A DNA stretch of 64,000 nt from Didymella arachidicola (taxonomy: Eukaryota > Ascomycota > Dothideomycetes > Pleosporales > Didymellaceae), in assembly GCA_016630955.3 (NCBI GenBank), contig CM049989.1, positions 1,550,001 to 1,614,000 of the forward strand, written 5' to 3'. Below are positions 10,322 through 21,401 of the stretch, one piece after another. Each line of letters opens with the position of its first letter. Within the stretch, counting starts at the first letter, position 1. A program made the position numbers and the translations under genes. The notes beneath the pieces were generated by a model, which ran no database searches, had not been told where the DNA came from, and was given only the letters and a program-made list of their open reading frames with translations.

Positions 10322-13082
10322 ATGGCGGATCGCAAGAAGAGGGACAGATATGCGGGCGCCGCGTATGAGTTCGGAGCCAACTCTGGACTGAACCAAGGTG
10401 GAGCTGCTCCTCCTCAGCCAGGCGCAGTGCCTGGATACGGAGCGCCTGCGCCCAGCTATGGCGCCCCAGCTCAGGGCTATGGCACGCCAGCGCCTTCATA
10501 CGGGCAGCCTGCGTCGCCGTATGGGCAGCAGCCCGCATACGGCCAACCTCCCACCCAAGACCCAAACGCGCTCGGCCAGCAGTTTGGACAGATGAATCTG
10601 GGTCCTCAGCAAGGACAAGCGGCGCCACAACAGCAGCAGCAGCAAGCTACCGCAGCCTCGCAGAACCAATTGTTCCCCTCCGACCTCATTGCTCAGCCCT
10701 TCCACGTCTCTGAGCTCTACAACCCCCCGCCGCCCATCAATCTTCCCGCGAACGCTGCCGCTACGCCCTCCGAATTCGCAAACGAATCGAGCAAGTACTT
10801 GCGCTGTACTTTGAACACCATCCCTACCAATCATTCGTTGCTCAAGAAGAGTAAGCTGCCATTTGCGCTGGTCATCAGCCCATATGCCAGCTTGCACGAC
10901 TCAGAGGACCCTGTACCTGTGGTCCATGACCAGGTCATCAGCCGCTGTCGACGATGCCGCGCATACATCAACCCCTTTGTCTCGTTCCTCGATCATGGAC
11001 ACAGGTGGAGGTGCAACATGTGCAATCTGACAAACGATGTTCCTCAGGCTTTTGATTGGGATGCGGCACAGCAGAAGAGTGTTGATAGATGGCAGCGCCC
11101 TGAACTGAATTACGCTGTCACCGAGTTCGTTGCGCCCCAGGAGTACATGGTCAGGCCCCCACAGCCGCTGTGTTACTACATTCTGTTGGACTGCACACAA
11201 GCTTCGGTCAACAGCGGTCTGCTTGCGGTCGTTTCGCGCGTCATCAAGGAGGCGTTGGAAAGGATACCGAATGCTGATGGCAGGACACGCATTGGATTCA
11301 TGGCCGTAGACTCGAGTCTACACTTCTTTTCCATCCCTCCAGATGGCAGCGAGAACAACGATGCCCACCAGTTGGTCGTCTCTGACTTGGACGAGCCTTA
11401 TCTGCCCATGCCCACCGACCTCCTCGTCAGTCTCAGTCAATGTCGCAACAACATCGAAAACTTCCTCGACCGCCTCCCCGCCATGTTCCAGAACACACAC
11501 GTCCCCGGCTTCGCGCTTGGTTCTGCCCTGCGATCTGCGCACAAGTTGATTTCGCCTCTGGGAGGAAAGATTACGGTCATCGGTGCTTCGCTGCCAAACG
11601 TTGGACATGCTGCGTTGAACCCAAGAGAAGACAAGTCTTTGCTGGGTACCGGAAAGGAGGCGAGCCTCTTGCAGCCTGCCAACAACTGGTACAAGTCATT
11701 TGCTGTGGAATGCTCCAAGAACCAGGTCTCGGTAGACATGTTCCTCTTCTCCTCGCAGTACCAGGACGTCGCGACACTCAGCAACCTGCCTCGTTTCACA
11801 GCCGGTCAAACATATTTCTACCCTGGCTGGAATGCCGCTAGGCAGGAGGACGTTGTCAAGATTGCCAAGGAGCTGTCTGACTACCTTTCTGCTGAGATCG
11901 GTCTTGAGGCTGTCCTTCGTGTGCGTGCGACGACTGGTCTCAGGATGTCTGCCTTCTACGGCAACTTCTTTAACCGTTCCTCGGATTTGTGCGCTTTCCC
12001 TGCCTACCCCAGGGACCAGGCTGTTGTGATTGAAGTCGCCATCGATGAGACGATCAACAAGCCATTTGCCTGTCTCCAGGCCGCTGTTCTGCACACAACT
12101 TCGAGCGGTCAGCGCCGTATTAGGGTTCTAACCCTCGCTGTGCCCACCACAGAAAACCTCGCGAACGTGTACGCCTCAGCCGACGCTCAAGCCATTGCCA
12201 CCTACTTCACACACAAGGCTGCAGAACGCGCTTTGTCGAGCGGTCTGGACGCCGCTCGCGACGCACTCCAGGGCAAGATCATTGAGATCCTGCAAACTTA
12301 CAGGAAGGAGCTTGCCGGCGGCAGCATGGGTGGCGGCGGTCTTCAGTTGCCTCAGAACCTGCGCGCTCTACCCATCCTCTTCTTGGGCCTTATCAAGAAT
12401 GTCGGTCTCCGCAAGAGTGCTCAGATTCCTTCCGATTTGCGCTCGGCTGCGCTTGACCTCCTGTCAACGCTGCCCCTGCGTCTGCTGGTTCAGTACATCT
12501 ACCCGGCCTTCTACAGTCTTCACGTAAGCCAATCACTGTCAAGATCGAAGGCTTTAGCTAACAAGCGCAGGACATGCCCGACGATGCTGGTATCCCTGAT
12601 CCCACAACTGGCCACATCACAATGCCTCCCCTATTGAACCTCACATCGCAGTCCATTGTTCCCTACGGTCTCTACCTGCTCGATGACGGTGTCAACCAAT
12701 TCTTGTGGATCGGTCGCGATACTGTCCCTGCCTTGCTCGGCGATGTCTTCGGGGTTGAGGACCGCACACAGCTCAAGCAGGGCAAGGCCTCCCTACCAGC
12801 CATCGACAACGACTTCTCCGAGCGTGTGCGAGCAGTCGTTGAGAAGTCTGGAGACCACAAGAGCAAGGGCGTTGGAAGCATTGTCCAGCCTTCGCTATAC
12901 ATCATCAAGGAGGACGGCGAGCCGAGCTTGAAGCTCTGGGCCCAGACATTACTGGTTGAGGACCGTGCAGACCAGGGCGAGAGCATTGTTCAATGGATAA
13001 GCAAGCTGCGTGAAAAGGTGAGTTGAGCTAGCAGTACAAGTCTACATAGTAACTGACGCATGTTTTGCAGGTTGTTCAGTAG
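10322..13082 (+). CDS. SEC24: COPII coat cargo-binding subunit Sec24
   Basis: Sec24 partners Sec23 in the inner COPII coat on ER exit sites and selects cargo. Exons 10322-12523, 12571-13017 and 13071-13082 give 886 residues; the last exon encodes only Val-Val-Gln and the stop. The first 120 residues are a Gln/Pro/Tyr-rich disordered tail with repeated YGxPAxxYG units. A zinc finger follows near residues 205-235, with CRRC and CNMC pairs. A trunk domain (PPLCYYILLDCTQAS onward), beta-barrel and helical domains come next. The C-terminal gelsolin-like domain includes YGLYLLDDGVNQFLWIG. The introns are 47 and 53 nt with GTAAGC and GTGAGT donors. Length and domain order are normal for the family. 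Confidence 0.95.
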
Positions 13083-13348
13083 ACATGTTAAAAATGTTAT
13101 GTCGAGTTATAGCTCGTAATGACGTGGAATGGCATAGGCTGATTGGGGGATATCATTGACTTGGGCGGCAGATGAATTGCCATGAGCATGGTCGTTGAGC
13201 ATTAGCTATCTGCATGCTCGCAATAGACACATTTGAAACACCTGATGATCTGAAATGCCACGATGATTTCCCTCACACTCGACTCCCCGTGCACAACAAC
13301 GCTCAAGCACCACAGCCTTCAACACATACACATAACACGCGCATGTCC

Positions 13349-15112
13349 TCACAGCTTAGCTCGACTCCCAACCCCCAGCGGCACATCACCCTTAGCTCTC
13401 TCCTTCAACACCCGCCTCAAAATCTTCCCACTCGCACTCTTCGGCACCTCATCCACAAACACAACCCCACCCCTCAGCCTCTTATGCCCCGCCACCCTAC
13501 CCCCAATCCAATCCACAATCCCCCTCGCCTCTTTCTCCCCAGCCTCCAAACCCCCCCTCTTCGCCGCAACAACATACGCCCTTGGCACCTCGGTATGCAA
13601 ACCCTCATCCAGCACGCCCACAACCGCCACATCCTGCACGCCCTCATTGTCCATCAACACCCCCTCGAGCTCTGCGGGCGCAACCTGGAAACCCTTGTAC
13701 TTGATAAGTTCCTTGGCGCGATCCGTGATGTAGAAGTTGCCGGCCTCGTCTTGGAAGCCGATGTCGCCTGTTTTGAAGAAGCCGTCTGGGGTGAGGGCGT
13801 CGGCGGTCGCGGTCGGGTTTCTCCAGTATCCTTTGAATACGTTGGGGCCTGAGAGGCATAGCTCGCCGGTTGAGCCGGGCCCGAGCGAGGCGCCGGAGGG
13901 GGATGTGTATTTTGCGGTCCTGGGGGGTGTTAGTTTTAAGTAAGTGTGGAAGGGAGATAGGGGGGGGGGCGGTTACATTGAGGGGAACATTTTGCCCACG
14001 CTGCCGACGGACGTGTACCATTCGTCCCAAGGCTGTCTTATTAGCATGGTATCAATCGAGGACAGGAATCAAGGGAAACACACCTGCGTATGCGTCATTG
14101 GACTCGTCTCACTCAGCCCATACGCCTGATTGATCCTAATCCCCAACCTCCTCCACACCTTATCCACCAGCTCCCTCCCCAACGGCGCCGCCCCGCTCGT
14201 AATCATCTTCACGCTGCTCAGATCGAAACCATCCACCATTTCATCCCGCGCCAGCCGCACAATCACCGGCGGCGCGACGTAGATAAACGTCACCCTGTGG
14301 TCCTGGATAGTCGACAGGAACGTGTGCATGTCGAACGCGGGCATGACGACGAGCTCGATGCCCCGATGCAGTGTCTGGTGTACGAGCCCCGTGAGCCCGT
14401 AGATGTGGAAGAAGGGCAGTACGCCGAGGAATTTGTCGGAGGGGGAGGTGTACCAGTGGCCTACGCTGGCATTGATCTGAAGGAGATTGGCGATGATGTT
14501 GCGGTGCGAGAGCATTACGCCTTTGGGCAGGCCTGTGGTTCCGCTTGAGTAGGCGAGGAAGGCGAGGTCTTCTGGGTTTGACTTTTTGCGGCGGTAGCGG
14601 AGGGCGCCGGAGGTCTTGCGGATGTTGGTCCAGTGCTTGACGCGGTAGGTGTTGTCTTTCTCGGCACCGAGGAGGAGGACCCGGGAATCGGGGATTCCGA
14701 CTTTAAGTGCTGCTTCCAGGGCGGTGTTGAGGTGCGCTTTTGTTGTGACCAGGGCCTTGGCTTCGCTGTTTTTTAGTTGGTATGCGAGTTCGTCGGCTGA
14801 GTAGCCTGGGTTTGCGGGGGTGACGATGCCGCCAGCGAAGAAGGTTCCGTAGATGATTGGGGGGACGTCGATGTCGTTTGGTGTATAAAGGGCGAGGACC
14901 TCGTTTCTTTGCCAGTCCCAGAGATTACATAGTCCTTCTCCGAAGGCCGTTGCGTGGGCCTTGACATCGGCGAAGGTGTATTTGCGGTCTGAGTTGATGG
15001 CGCGGTATAGAACTTTGTCGTCTGAAAAGTGTCGGTTCTTCCTGTCGAAAATGAAGCCCCAGAGGTTGGTCTTTGGGATTTCAATATCCGGAAAGGGTGA
15101 TTTTGTAGGCAT
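13349..15112 (-). CDS. Peroxisomal acyl-CoA / 4-coumarate-CoA ligase-like enzyme
   Basis: ANL-superfamily enzyme that activates a carboxylic acid as its AMP ester and then transfers it to CoA. Exons 15112-14084, 14032-13977 and 13919-13349 give 551 residues. Motifs in order: the P-loop YSSGTTGLPKGVMLSH, the A5 region INQAYGLSETSPM, the hinge-side TGDIGFQDEAGNFYITDR, and the catalytic lysine region PKSASGKILRR near the end. The protein ends in AKL, a peroxisomal targeting signal type 1. That places it in peroxisomes, where homologues act on fatty, phenylpropanoid or aromatic acids. The substrate cannot be told from the sequence. Start chosen at the ATG at 15112 (MPTKSPFPDIEIPKTNLWG), which fits the family N-terminus; the open frame upstream adds about 50 unlike residues. 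Intron 13920-13976 contains a 10-bp C tract in the coding sense. Confidence 0.92.
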
Positions 15113-15581
15113 TGTGTCCAGTGCTGGCAGTCGCGTGCGGCTCAAAGGAGGATCAATTGAAATCCGGTTCAGTCGGTACCCATATGCACACTGATCCGAC
15201 CGATTGGTATAAGGCACCCAATTCTTCAATGTGGCCTGCACGGGATCCGGTACGAGCAATGCAGCAGCGTTTCATCTGCACGTTGTGACCTGAGCATTGT
15301 TTTGCGGGGAACCTCGGTATCTCTTTCAGCCTCATGACGTCGGTCGCAGCCTTGACCATTGAACCGACGATCAGTTTAGCCGCGCCAGCGCAAGATCATT
15401 TGTAAGAGATACATTGATCTGAGATCAGTGATATACAGGAATCCAATCAGACCAGATGCCTACGAACCTTGTCCACAACACCAGAAGCCGCCCAAAATAT
15501 CCCCTACATAACTCCAGGAGCTCCAGAATGAAGAGAACAAGAGTATTCTACGTGCTGGAAACGTTCTTCTCAGCTTTGGTA
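15113..15581. other. Intergenic, no gene seen
   Basis: About 470 bases holding the ligase gene promoter on the left and the 3' flank of the next minus-strand gene on the right. A frame at 15456-15914 on the plus strand is an antisense shadow. Confidence 0.5.
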
Positions 15582-16463
15582 TCATCGGAATGTCGCCCAC
15601 AGCCTCGCCATCCAGAGGCTGATCATCAGCTCTCTCCACATACTGTCGAGATCTTCGCTCAAGCGCACAGTCGGCACAACCCCACTAGGCAGGAGCTGCA
15701 GTCCTTCCGTCGCCAACAACTTGCCAGCCGTATCTCTCCACTCGAAAGGTTCAGCCAGCCCATCTCTCTCCACAGCTCCACTCTTCGACTTGCCCTTGCT
15801 GAACAACCCACCGCCAGCACTGATCTTTTTGCACGTCATGATCTCCTTCACCATAGAATTTGGTCCTGCGATGTGTCGAATGTGCCATGTCTTCCAGCCA
15901 AACGTGATTTGTAACGTACCACCGTAGCAATCCGGCTTCTTGCCCATCACGTAGTATTCGTTCTCGCGAAACGGCGGATCTGAAATCTCGTAGATGGTTT
16001 GGTTGCGGTCGAAAGGGAGGGGCACCTCGTGTGCGAGTTGTAGCTCGGAAGCGCGAAGACGTCGTATCCGCAATGGCGAGTTGTAGGAGTCGAGCGGCGA
16101 TGAAAGTTGATAGACGGGACCAGTAGGCGTATGGATAAACGTGCTATAGAGCAGGAACTCCGTGTTCTTTGGGTCTATTGTGTCGTAACCAGGGAGCTCG
16201 TCTGCAGCCGGCGGTGGCGCGACTTCGCTATGTGGTGCATCTGTTGGAGGTGGACCGGAGGGCACAGCTGGTATCGAGCTCGGCTGTGGCCCTAACGTTG
16301 GAACGAAGCCGCCTGTATTGGAGCTGGGCGGTGGCCCTGGAGGCGGTGCGTAGCCGCTTGCTTCCGCATATGTTGGTATTGGGGGGTCTTCGGCTTCTTG
16401 GAGTCGCTGCCGCGCCTGCGGTCTATGTGTCGTCCCTTCGTAGGGCGCCGTCTTCTCAGACAT
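15582..16463 (-). CDS. Conserved-looking hypothetical, proline-rich N-terminus
   Basis: Single exon of 293 residues from the ATG at 16463. Residues 1-100 are Pro/Ala-rich and probably disordered (PPIPTYAEASGYAPPPG, LPGYDTI). They include tyrosine-proline motifs that could bind WW or similar domains. The remaining 190 residues look like a folded beta-rich domain: FLLYSTFIHTPTGPVYQL, NQTIYEISDPPF, EYYVMGKKPDCYGGTL and ITFGWKTWHIRHI. The C-terminus ends MWRELMISLWMARLWATF, a tryptophan-rich amphipathic helix that may touch membrane or a partner. I do not recognise a named family. It is tandem with the inositol kinase gene, about 255 bases downstream of that gene's stop. Confidence 0.7.
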   Translation of the reverse strand: MSEKTAPYEGTTHRPQARQRLQEAEDPPIPTYAEASGYAPPPGPPPSSNTGGFVPTLGPQPSSIPAVPSGPPPTDAPHSEVAPPPAADELPGYDTIDPKNTEFLLYSTFIHTPTGPVYQLSSPLDSYNSPLRIRRLRASELQLAHEVPLPFDRNQTIYEISDPPFRENEYYVMGKKPDCYGGTLQITFGWKTWHIRHIAGPNSMVKEIMTCKKISAGGGLFSKGKSKSGAVERDGLAEPFEWRDTAGKLLATEGLQLLPSGVVPTVRLSEDLDSMWRELMISLWMARLWATFR

Positions 16464-16718
16464 GTTGTAGTAGAATTACAGTGAAGCTGCGGCGCGCTTC
16501 GATGCGATCGTGGTGCTGCGCGATATTATTTAAAGCTGTGGTGGTGACGTAGACCGGAGCCTGGAATGCTGGGGATGTGGGGTCAACTACGCGCCAAGTG
16601 AGGCGAAGCTCCCACCCATCTCATCCGATTCGACAGCCGACACAAATGTCGGAGCATCAGCTGCGGTCGCTAAATCCAAGACCCTTTCTACAGATGAGCA
16701 AGGCTGTAAATTTCCAGC

Positions 16719-18326
16719 TCAGCTCCTCGACGCAAGCAAACACACACCATGCTCTCCAGCTCCTTTCCTATACCAACCCCCCTCAACCAGCGCAATCTCC
16801 TTATCTCTCCAATCGTCAATTTTCTCCTCAGACTTGAAATCCAGGTCCGCGAGCTTAGAACCCACCTCGCCATCGCGCAGCGGCACGACTACAAACAAAG
16901 AGCAATCCCGCAACGTCATTGCAAGACGGAGGTCGTACACGAAGTTGAAGTCGTCGCGGGGTCGCGCATACCGCTGTAAGATACCTTCAGAGTCCAGGGT
17001 CGTTTGGAGCTTCTTTAGATGGAGGAGTAGCGTTCGGCCATCGCCTGTGGTGAAGTATGTGACTACGCGATCTGCGAGTACATCGATCGATGGTGGTTGT
17101 GATTGAGCGTTCGTGGTGGAGTGGAGTTGTTTCGATAGGGCGCTCGTGGCCCAGCGACGTATATAAGCTACATCACTAGCGGTTGGCGGTTCTTCCTTGC
17201 TCAATCGTAAGGGACAGATGTAGTCGTCCGGAGTGCCTTTCCCTCGCGAGAATTGGAGAGCGCAAGTCCGGCAACGGATTGCATTGGACGGTGCAGCCGG
17301 CGACTGTGCTAACCATTTTGGTTTGATCTCAAATGTGATGTTTTGGCCCGGTTCTGTTGACATGTTTGGCAATAGGATACCGAACTGTGCTGCGCCGTCC
17401 AGGGGTCGAATAGCGGGGACAAGACTTTTTAGAGCAGACATCCCCTCATCGAACAGCACCACAGGCAAATGAGCCATGAGATGTTGATCAAGATTGATCT
17501 CCTCAAGGGTCTGGCTGGTGTTCGTTGAGGTCCTGGGCGACACGAACAATGGCCGAACATCTGCCATGAAGCCATCGACGATCACCTCGGACTTGAGACT
17601 CTTCGGCAGACCTTTGCTCACCCTGAGTACCTTGTCAAGTACCAATTTAGCTGGTATCGCTGTTGCAGTCTCCCCCGACTCTTTAACCGCGACAAACAAG
17701 AAGCCGACCGCATTGTCAATGCTTTGCTGGGGCTGTATGCTAAACACAGCGTTCGCTGCTCCTTCGTTGAGGCTCTGGAACGCGACGAAGAACTGTCGTA
17801 GATCCTGATTCTCCCTACGTATGCAGCAGAGTGCACTAGGAACATCCAGGGACCGGAAGCTCTCCGTTTCTTTCTGCGTCAGCTCGATTGATACCGGTCT
17901 CTCAGCATCGATACCCGATCGGAGATGTGGTAACAACGAATGCGATGGCTGGCGTCCATGGCGAGCAGATCCCTGTGGGTGCGGCTTATAAGACACCCCA
18001 CCGGCTGGATGGAGCTCGAATTGATGATGGGCGAGAAGATGAGCATTCGACAATCGAGTGTGCAGCACATCTAAATCCGAGAGCTGAGACGGTGGTCGTT
18101 CCCTCGTTGATGTCGACGACCCAACATCAAACGCTGCAGAGACCCCTGCGTTGTACTGGAGGTGAGCGTTGCTTGATCGTGCTGCCCCAGCTTCTGTGGC
18201 CTTTGGATCAGACTGCACTTCGGCTGAGGGCGGCTCGTGCATGTCGTGCTTTGAGGTAGCCCGCCCAGCTTTGCGCGGCCATAGCAAAGCGCGGAATTTG
18301 TCGAGGGTCGGCGATGACAGAGGCAT
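16719..18326 (-). CDS. IPK1: Inositol-pentakisphosphate 2-kinase
   Basis: Phosphorylates InsP5 to InsP6 (phytate), which serves mRNA export and phosphate sensing. A single exon of 535 residues starts at the ATG at 18326. Family signatures: the N-lobe QSLNEGAANAVFSI (glycine-rich nucleotide loop equivalent), the VLRVSKG strand with its lysine or arginine, FEIKPKW (the EIKPK motif of the family), a cysteine pair in RCRTCALQFSRGKG, and AMTLRDCSLFV near residue 480, equivalent to the conserved kDCS motif. The first 170 or so residues are low-complexity and atypically long. The true start may lie further in, or this may be a lineage-specific extension. The identification rests on motif pattern and not on a search. 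Confidence 0.78.
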   Translation of the reverse strand: MPLSSPTLDKFRALLWPRKAGRATSKHDMHEPPSAEVQSDPKATEAGAARSSNAHLQYNAGVSAAFDVGSSTSTRERPPSQLSDLDVLHTRLSNAHLLAHHQFELHPAGGVSYKPHPQGSARHGRQPSHSLLPHLRSGIDAERPVSIELTQKETESFRSLDVPSALCCIRRENQDLRQFFVAFQSLNEGAANAVFSIQPQQSIDNAVGFLFVAVKESGETATAIPAKLVLDKVLRVSKGLPKSLKSEVIVDGFMADVRPLFVSPRTSTNTSQTLEEINLDQHLMAHLPVVLFDEGMSALKSLVPAIRPLDGAAQFGILLPNMSTEPGQNITFEIKPKWLAQSPAAPSNAIRCRTCALQFSRGKGTPDDYICPLRLSKEEPPTASDVAYIRRWATSALSKQLHSTTNAQSQPPSIDVLADRVVTYFTTGDGRTLLLHLKKLQTTLDSEGILQRYARPRDDFNFVYDLRLAMTLRDCSLFVVVPLRDGEVGSKLADLDFKSEEKIDDWRDKEIALVEGGWYRKGAGEHGVCLLASRS

Positions 18327-18935
18327 GATGGGCGGTAGTGCGTTTGCCTTGTCGTGTCCCAGGCATACGCATTACTCTTGCCTCGACAGCCTCGGTGGGA
18401 AGGAATCGCAATGTTTTCACGCGGTCAACAACGATGGTCCTGGTACAATTCTGGCCGTCTGACCCGACTCCGCAATCCGCACACCCTCGCTCTTTCAAAT
18501 CCTGTTGTTTCCGGTCCAAAGCTCGGTTCCCAAATCTTCCGCTGCACGCAGCTGATGATGGTGTTGTGCTGACCTGATTGCAGCAATGACGTCTGTCAGC
18601 CAAACACAAGCGTGTGATCTCGACAGCGCGACCGTGTGCACCGTCGACTGCGATTTCCGGGGAATTTAGACGGAGGGAGTCGTTCGTACATGTTGCGATC
18701 TGTGCCGTTTCCGCGCTGGATTTCGTGGCGCGCTCCCGTCGTGAGTCCAGGTTCACTCGCTGGTACGGTGGGTCTGAACCAGATTCACGTAAGCGCTAGC
18801 AGCCAATTAAACGCGTCCATGGTGCCATCGTTCACCGACCCGATTACCCTCGACACCACGCTTTGTATTGATTCTCGAGCTGACAATACGCCGTGTCTTC
18901 CGACATCACTTCACCGCAAATACCCCATCGTCACA
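18327..18935. other. Divergent promoter region, IPK1 / DUF952
   Basis: About 610 bases between the divergent starts of the inositol kinase (minus) and the DUF952 gene (plus). It presumably carries both promoters and leaders. I see no supported frame. Confidence 0.5.
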
Positions 18936-19334
18936 ATGCCCGCACCCCCCTCCCTCCCTCACCACCTCTACAAGATCCTCCCTTCCGCCCCGCCCTCGCC
19001 CCTCCCCCCCCGCCTCCCGCTCTCCGACCTCGACCGTAAAGACGGCTTCATCCACCTGTCTACATCCGAGCAGACGCCCGGCACATTAGACCGGTTCTTC
19101 GGCGACTTCACCGAGATCTGGCTGTTGAAGATCAAGTACAGCGTGCTCGAGGCGGGCACAGACGGAGACGGCACGGTCAATGCGGAGAACAAGGCGAGAC
19201 TCCAGTGGGATGAAGTAGGCCATGGTGCTTTTGCGCATTTTTATGGGGGGGATCTGGGGAGGGGGAATGTGGTGGAAGTGGTTAGGGTTGAGAAGAGGGG
19301 GACGTGGGCTGAGAGTCTTGAGCTTGAGTGGTGA
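18936..19334 (+). CDS. DUF952 family protein
   Basis: Single exon of 132 residues from the ATG at 18936 (MPAPPSLPHHLYKI). The core has the family signature: HLYKILP at the start, DRKDGFIHLSTSEQTPGTLDRFF in the middle, and a C-terminal WAESLELEW. Family members are small, widespread bacterial and fungal proteins of unknown biochemical role. The arrangement suggests an ADP-ribosyl-like or ligand-binding fold, but that is inference. Length is normal. The upstream frame extends to 18636 but its composition is unlike protein. Six bases after the stop begins a 20-nt G tract. Confidence 0.85.
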   Translation: MPAPPSLPHHLYKILPSAPPSPLPPRLPLSDLDRKDGFIHLSTSEQTPGTLDRFFGDFTEIWLLKIKYSVLEAGTDGDGTVNAENKARLQWDEVGHGAFAHFYGGDLGRGNVVEVVRVEKRGTWAESLELEW

Positions 19335-19339
19335 GTTGC

Positions 19340-19359
19340 GGGGGGGGGGGGGGGGGGGG
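19340..19359. repeat. 20-nt G homopolymer just after DUF952 stop
   Basis: An uninterrupted run of 20 guanines lies six bases downstream of the DUF952 stop codon, probably inside the 3' untranslated region. Its length is likely to vary between isolates and is prone to sequencing error. Confidence 0.9.
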
Positions 19360-19950
19360 ATGTAGATGCGAGGGTTTGTGTGATGTGCGCGGTGGAATTT
19401 GAGGGGATGCGTTTGAGATGCTTTTAGCGATGGGCGAGTCGTTTGCACCAGATATTAGCATTGCGGTGGACGGTCTGCAGATCAAAAAGTGGCCGCGAAA
19501 TCTCTAATTGGGACTTGGTTGGAGAATAAACGACAGGCAGGATATTTCCAACAATCGCCTGAAGCAAGCCAGTCACAGAAATATGAGCCGTACCAACTTC
19601 AGTCTTTCCGCTGCTTCTATATTTCCGCTTGCCTCCCTAAGCGTGTTCACCGATAGAGGTTCATTTGTGTAGCTCCATCTGTAAGAATAGCTCGTCGATT
19701 CGTCATCTATGGTACAAGCGACGACACGCCACGCTAAGATATATGCATTCGAAACCCCCAATCCAAAAAGACGCCATTGACCCCGTTCAGGCGTTACACA
19801 TCAACATGAACATATCCAATCGTGACATCAGGCCTTTGAGCTCTTTCGCCCCATCCAACGGCGCCAGGGGGCCATTCATCTGGCAATCTCCCTTCTTTCT
19901 GTATTTTATCGACTCGGACTCGTCTCAGTCCGAGATTCAACGACTCATGC
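19360..19950. other. Convergent intergenic region
   Basis: About 590 bases between the convergent 3' ends of the DUF952 gene and the PKA catalytic-subunit gene. No supported frame. It should hold both polyadenylation regions. Confidence 0.5.
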
Positions 19951-21401
19951 CTAAAAGTCCTTGAAATACTCATCCCACTTATCGCTCAGCTCCTTGGTGT
20001 ACGGATCCCTGTGGGAACTCTCGTCCTCGTAGTCGTCGAAATTCCGTGTGTCAGCGGGGCCGCGGAGGTGCGGTACGATGGGCCCTTGGACCTCGCGGTT
20101 GTACATCTTGTCCCAGTCGATGTCCTTGAACCACTCGTGCTCCTTGACGCGGCGCGCGCCGCCTGCTATGTTGCCGAGACGTTTTGATACGTCGACGGTG
20201 CAGAGCCCGGAGATGAGGTCGCGTGCGGGGGCGGACATGGCGGAGGGGAAGCGGACTTTGCCTTCTACGATTCTGCCAAGTGTCAGGTGCGTGTCGCGGT
20301 GAGCAGGGCTGGATGGGTGCGTACTGCTTGTAGATTTTCATGGGGTTTTGGTCCCAGAAGGGCGGTTGGCCGACGAGGAATTCGTAGACGAGGATGCCAA
20401 AGGCCCACCAGTCTACTGCTGTGCCGTGCCCTGTGTCTGGTCAGCGTCTGCATCTCCGGCTGTAAGCACGAGTGTTACCTGTATTCCTGATGACTTCTGG
20501 CGCAAGGTACTCTGGCGTGCCGCATAATGTGTAAGTTTCCCCTGTGCTCGTTAGTGTTTCGATGGCAATTCCAAGAAAGCCGACTCACTATTCTCCACTT
20601 TCTTTGCAAAGCCAAAGTCGACCAGCTTAAGGTGACCTTCGGCGTCAATGAGGATGTTCTCTGGCTTCAGGTCGCGGTAGGCCACGCCCTCGCGCTCGTG
20701 CAGGAACTCTAATATCAGCACAATCTCGGCGGCGTAGAATTGCGACGTGGGCTCGTTGAAGCGGCGCGCGCGTCGCAGGTAGCTGAAGACCTCGCCGCCG
20801 GGGCAGTAGTCGAGCTGGGCTGTTAGTGAGGCCTGTCGAGCGGGTGGGCGTCTGACATACCACCATGTACAACGAGTCCATGGACTGGAAGCTGGCGACC
20901 ATTGTGGTGATGAAGGGATGTCCTGCGACCTTGGCGAGGACATTGCGCTCGTTTCGGACGTGCTCGACTTGCTTGAGGCGGATGACTGGGCGTGTCAGCG
21001 GGTGCAGCGTCGTCGTGGGTCGCTCCCCTACCGTCGACCTTGCGCAGGATCTTCAGGGCAAAGACCTTGTCGGCATCGGCCTGCTGTGCGTCCTTCAAGC
21101 GCACCAGCCAGACGCGCGCAAAGGTGCCGGTGCCCAGCGTCTTGATCAGCTCAAAGTCGTCCTGGCGCAGGACCTTGCTCGAGTGGCCGACGGCCTTCTT
21201 CTCCGGGTCCTTGTCGATCTCGTCCGGGCTCATTGTGTGTCGCTGGTCCTCCCACTGCGCGAGGGCGCGCTTCTCCTCCTCGCGCGGCTTGTCCATGGCC
21301 GAGTCGTTGCGGTCGTGCAGCGGAACGGACGGCTGGCGCGCGCTCTCCTTCTTCTCGCGGTGGTGCTCGATCGGGTGGAGCAGCCGGTTGACGGTCGACA
21401 T
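19951..21401 (-). CDS. cAMP-dependent protein kinase catalytic subunit
   Basis: AGC-family Ser/Thr kinase released from its regulatory subunit by cAMP. It governs nutrient response, growth and, in many fungi, virulence. Six exons: 21401-21032, 20985-20861, 20814-20589, 20541-20479, 20430-20325 and 20272-19951, giving 403 residues. Domain order: a 90-residue variable N-terminus, the glycine loop LGTGTFARVWLV, the lysine in FALKILRK, the hinge YMVLDYCPGGE, the catalytic loop YRDLKPENIL, the DFGFAKKV magnesium loop, the activation segment TYTLCGTPEYLAPE with its phosphorylatable threonine, and WWAFGILVYEFL. The AGC tail ends EYFKDF, a hydrophobic motif. All five introns are 46-52 nt with normal donors and acceptors. 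It fits PKA better than PKB or PKC, which would have further domains. Confidence 0.95.
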
